A stretch of 42,934 nucleotides of DNA from an uncultured Bacilli bacterium. GTDB taxonomy: Bacteria; Bacillota_I; Bacilli_A; RF39; UBA660. Shown here piece after piece: positions 40,709-42,934 of the stretch. The DNA lies in NCBI GenBank assembly GCA_944368815.1, contig CALVXD010000007.1:1-42934 (forward strand), in the 5' to 3' direction. The first letter of the stretch is position 1; each line of letters begins with the position of its first letter. The position numbers and the translations under genes are program-made. The notes under the pieces were generated by a model. That model did not search any database and was not told where the DNA came from. It saw only the letters and a list, made by a program, of their open reading frames with translations.

Positions 40709-41890
40709 ATGATAGTATTATCAGTAAATGCAGGAAGTTCTTCTTTAAAATTTACAGGATTTAAAATGCCTGAAGAAGAGGTTCTAATCAGTGGAGTTTT
40801 TGAAAGAATAGGTATAGATAATAGTTTCTATACAATAAAAATTAATGGAGAAAAAATTAAAAAAGAAAAAGATTTACCTAATCATGAAGTGGCAGTTAAA
40901 ACTTTATTAGATGAATTAATTGCTAATCATGTTGTTAATTCTCTAGAAGAAATTGGAGCGGTAGGTCATAGAGTTGTTCATGGAGGAGAAAAATATACAA
41001 ATTCTGTATTAGTAGATGAAAATGTAAAAAATACAATACAAGAATTATGTAATTTAGCACCTTTACATAATCCTGCTAATTTAATGGGAATAGAAGTATT
41101 TAATAAAATATTACCTAATGTTAAAAATGTAGCAGTTTTTGATACAGCATTTCATCAAACAATGCCAGCATCAGCATATATTTATCCCGTACCATATGAG
41201 TGGTATACAGAATATGGTGTTAGAAAATATGGTTTCCATGGAACTAGCCATAAATATGTAAATTTTAAAATATCAGAAGTTTTAGGAAGAAATGATTTAA
41301 AGGTTATTAGTTGCCACTTAGGTAATGGTGGAAGTATTACTGCTATTGATTCAGGAAAAGTTTTAGATACATCACTTGGATTTACTCCTAATGCAGGACT
41401 TATGATGGGAACAAGAAGTGGAGATATTGATGAAAGTATTATTCCATATGTAATTGCTAAAACAGGAAAAACTTTAGCAGAAGTTTCTAACGACTTAAAT
41501 AAACACAGTGGATTTTTAGGAGTTAGTGGAGTTAGTAGTGACTCAAGAGATATCTCAGAAGGAATAAGAAATGGTAATGAACGTTGTATTTTAGCAGAAG
41601 AAATTTATGAAAGAAGAGTAGTAAATTATATTGCTAGTTATTATGCTTTATTAAATGGAGTAGATGTTATTTGTTTTGCTGGTGGTATTGGCGAAAATGC
41701 AATTGATGTAAGAGCAAATATCATTAAGAAGTTATCATGCTTTGGAATTGAATTAGATGAAAATGCAAACAATACAAGAGGAGAAGTTCAAAAAATTAGT
41801 ACTGATAATTCTAAAGTATTATGCTATGTAATTCCAACAGATGAAGAATTAATGATTGCAAGAGATACTTATAATATCGTAGAAAGGTAA
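40709..41890 (+). CDS. ackA: Acetate kinase
   Basis: The 393-residue protein has all the acetate kinase signatures: NAGSSSLKF at the start, RVVHGGEKYTN near 83-93, HNPANLMG, KYGFHGTSHKY near 171-181, HLGNGGSI, GTRSGDIDE, and GGIGENA near 320. It makes ATP and acetate from acetyl phosphate, the energy step of fermentation. The ATG at 40709 follows GAGGTGG; the frame from 40685 is rejected because it begins inside a TATAAT box (40681-40686) that may be its own -10. The pyrophosphatase upstream and the phosphoesterase one base downstream suggest a small phosphate-energy cluster. Confidence 0.97.
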   Translation: MIVLSVNAGSSSLKFTGFKMPEEEVLISGVFERIGIDNSFYTIKINGEKIKKEKDLPNHEVAVKTLLDELIANHVVNSLEEIGAVGHRVVHGGEKYTNSVLVDENVKNTIQELCNLAPLHNPANLMGIEVFNKILPNVKNVAVFDTAFHQTMPASAYIYPVPYEWYTEYGVRKYGFHGTSHKYVNFKISEVLGRNDLKVISCHLGNGGSITAIDSGKVLDTSLGFTPNAGLMMGTRSGDIDESIIPYVIAKTGKTLAEVSNDLNKHSGFLGVSGVSSDSRDISEGIRNGNERCILAEEIYERRVVNYIASYYALLNGVDVICFAGGIGENAIDVRANIIKKLSCFGIELDENANNTRGEVQKISTDNSKVLCYVIPTDEELMIARDTYNIVER

Positions 41891-41891
41891 T

Positions 41892-42848
41892 ATGAAAAGT
41901 ATATATAAACAAATATATAAACAAATAAAAAAATATAATAATATAGTAATTACTAGACATATTGGCCCAGATCCTGATGCACTAGGTTCACAACTAGCTC
42001 TTAGAGATATTATAAAAACTAAGTTTCCTAATAAGAATGTGTATGCAATTGGAAATCCGGCTAGTAGGTTTAAATATTTAGGAACATTAGATAAAATAGA
42101 AAAAATCCCTAATAATTCATTATTAATTGTTTTGGATACTCCTGATATAAAAAGAATAGATGGAGCAGATTTAAAAGATTATAACTATATTATAAAAATA
42201 GATCATCATCCAATAGTAGATAATTACGCAAATATAGATTGTGTAGATGATAATGCTTCTAGTACTTGTCAAATAATATTAGATATGATATTTTGCTTAA
42301 AATTACCATTAACAGAAGAAGTTGCTAAAAACATTTATACAGGAATAGTATCTGATACTGATAGGTTTTTACATGATTATACATCTGCAAAAACATTTGA
42401 TTTAGTAACCAAATTAATTAATAAAATTAGTTTAAATTTTACTAGTGTATATGAACCATTATATATAAGACCACTTGCGGAAATTAAATTTCAAGGATAT
42501 GTTTATCAAAATTTACAAATTACAGATAATGGAGTAGCATATATTAAAATAACTGAAGATTTAATGAAAGAATTTGGTGTAGATTCTGCAAGTGCTGGAA
42601 ATATGATTAATAATTTAAAATATGTCGATGAAATATTAGTATGGGTTTTCTTTTCTGAAGATAAGAAAAGTAATCTAATTAGGGCAAATATAAGATCTAG
42701 AGGCCCATATATAAACGATTTGGCATCACGTTTTGGTGGTGGTGGTCATAAATATGCTTCGGGTGCAAGGCTTACAAGTTGGACTCAAGTAGACAGTTTA
42801 GTTGAAGAGTTAGATAATTTATCTAAACTTTATAAAGAGGAGAAGTAG
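41892..42848 (+). CDS. nrnA: DHH/DHHA1 phosphoesterase, NrnA-like
   Basis: The 318-residue protein has DHH motifs: ITRHIGPDPDALGS near 20-33, LDTPD, IDHHP near 103-107 and SDTD, and a DHHA1 C-terminal domain ending GGGGHKYASGARL near 284-296. This is the bifunctional oligoribonuclease / pAp phosphatase NrnA family, which degrades nanoRNAs and clears 3'-phosphoadenosine 5'-phosphate. The ATG at 41892 follows a GAAAGG site inside ackA, one base after its stop, so it is cotranscribed with ackA. A terminator-like hairpin at its stop is immediately followed by a repeat-element end. Confidence 0.88.
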   Translation: MKSIYKQIYKQIKKYNNIVITRHIGPDPDALGSQLALRDIIKTKFPNKNVYAIGNPASRFKYLGTLDKIEKIPNNSLLIVLDTPDIKRIDGADLKDYNYIIKIDHHPIVDNYANIDCVDDNASSTCQIILDMIFCLKLPLTEEVAKNIYTGIVSDTDRFLHDYTSAKTFDLVTKLINKISLNFTSVYEPLYIRPLAEIKFQGYVYQNLQITDNGVAYIKITEDLMKEFGVDSASAGNMINNLKYVDEILVWVFFSEDKKSNLIRANIRSRGPYINDLASRFGGGGHKYASGARLTSWTQVDSLVEELDNLSKLYKEEK

Positions 42849-42862
42849 AGATACTTCTTCTC
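42837..42862 (+). terminator. Hairpin at the nrnA end, T-run displaced
   Basis: GAGGAGAAGTA (42837-42847) pairs with TACTTCTTCTC (42852-42862) across GAGA, with one mismatched pair. No T-run follows; instead the end of a repeat element starts directly. This looks like a terminator interrupted by insertion. Confidence 0.6.
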
Positions 42863-42934
42863 AGACTGTTGACAAAGTCGTAAGATTTTGAAAATAGTCT
42901 TTTTATTTTTCTAAAAATGATATATAATGAATAT
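42862..42934. mobile_element. Start of a second element with the same end, partial
   Basis: CAGACTGTTGACAAAGTCG (42862-42880) matches the ends of the 36282-36472 element (19 of 19 positions against the consensus formed by its two ends). It follows directly on a terminator hairpin. The following bases differ from the first element and include a TATAAT near 42924-42929, as if a promoter leads into a gene beyond the window. It may be a full insertion sequence. The right end is outside the window. Confidence 0.55.

Overview
The window is a very AT-rich stretch of a low-GC Gram-positive (Bacillota) chromosome. TGA is used as a stop (for example at 121-123 and 25301-25303), so the code is the standard one rather than the Mycoplasma code. 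An endospore-former's gene set is visible: spoIID, a SpoIIQ-type M23 protein, spoIIID, mbl, a SpoVIF homologue and the first quarter of spoIVA. The order DUF1146 - spoIID - spoIIQ - spoIIID - mbl matches the Bacillus arrangement. Together with the extreme AT content and many unrecognised proteins, this suggests an uncultured gut-type member of class Bacilli (Erysipelotrichia/RF39-like). That placement is an inference; no rRNA is present.

Layout. Positions 1 to about 6288 look like one end of an integrated mobilizable element. It holds a MobV relaxase, an endonuclease III-like Fe-S protein that appears to have lost its catalytic residues, two Xre-type regulators, a membrane-anchored polysaccharide deacetylase and small unknown proteins. 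Its right end lies inside spoIVA, which keeps only codons 1-121 followed by five foreign codons and a stop. The rest of spoIVA and any recombinase must be left of the window if they exist. From 6.7 to 17.3 kb are housekeeping GTPases (der, engB), cysS, a YugP-type zinc peptidase, a spoVIF-glutamine amidotransferase pair, and two large proteins with transglutaminase-like Cys-His-Asp motifs, one overlapping an HD-domain gene. From 17.4 to 21 kb are a DUF4870-like membrane protein, gmk, murA, a degenerate SGNH protein and rpmE.

From 21.0 to 25.6 kb a four-gene operon with its own promoter and terminator encodes proteins I do not recognise. From 25.6 to 29.3 kb is rpiB followed by the sporulation/cell-shape cluster. 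From 29.3 to 36.3 kb are a UvrD-type helicase with a nuclease-like insertion, a solitary VirD4/TraG coupling ATPase and a ClpC-type ATPase. From 36.5 to 42.8 kb are a phosphodiester glycosidase, a surface protein with an internal duplication, a CBS-type Mn pyrophosphatase, ackA and an NrnA-type phosphoesterase.

How the parts relate. Several promoters look compartment-specific: sigma-E-like before spoIVA, sigma-K-like before spoVIF and a weaker sigma-F-like one before spoIIQ. Two copies of a repeat with the end CAGRCYGTTGACAAAG abut terminator hairpins (36282-36472, and from 42862 to the window edge), which suggests a terminator-targeting insertion family. The strongest leads are the element inside spoIVA and the unrecognised four-gene operon. 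No tRNA, rRNA or CRISPR array was seen, and there is no gene-free stretch longer than 300 bases.
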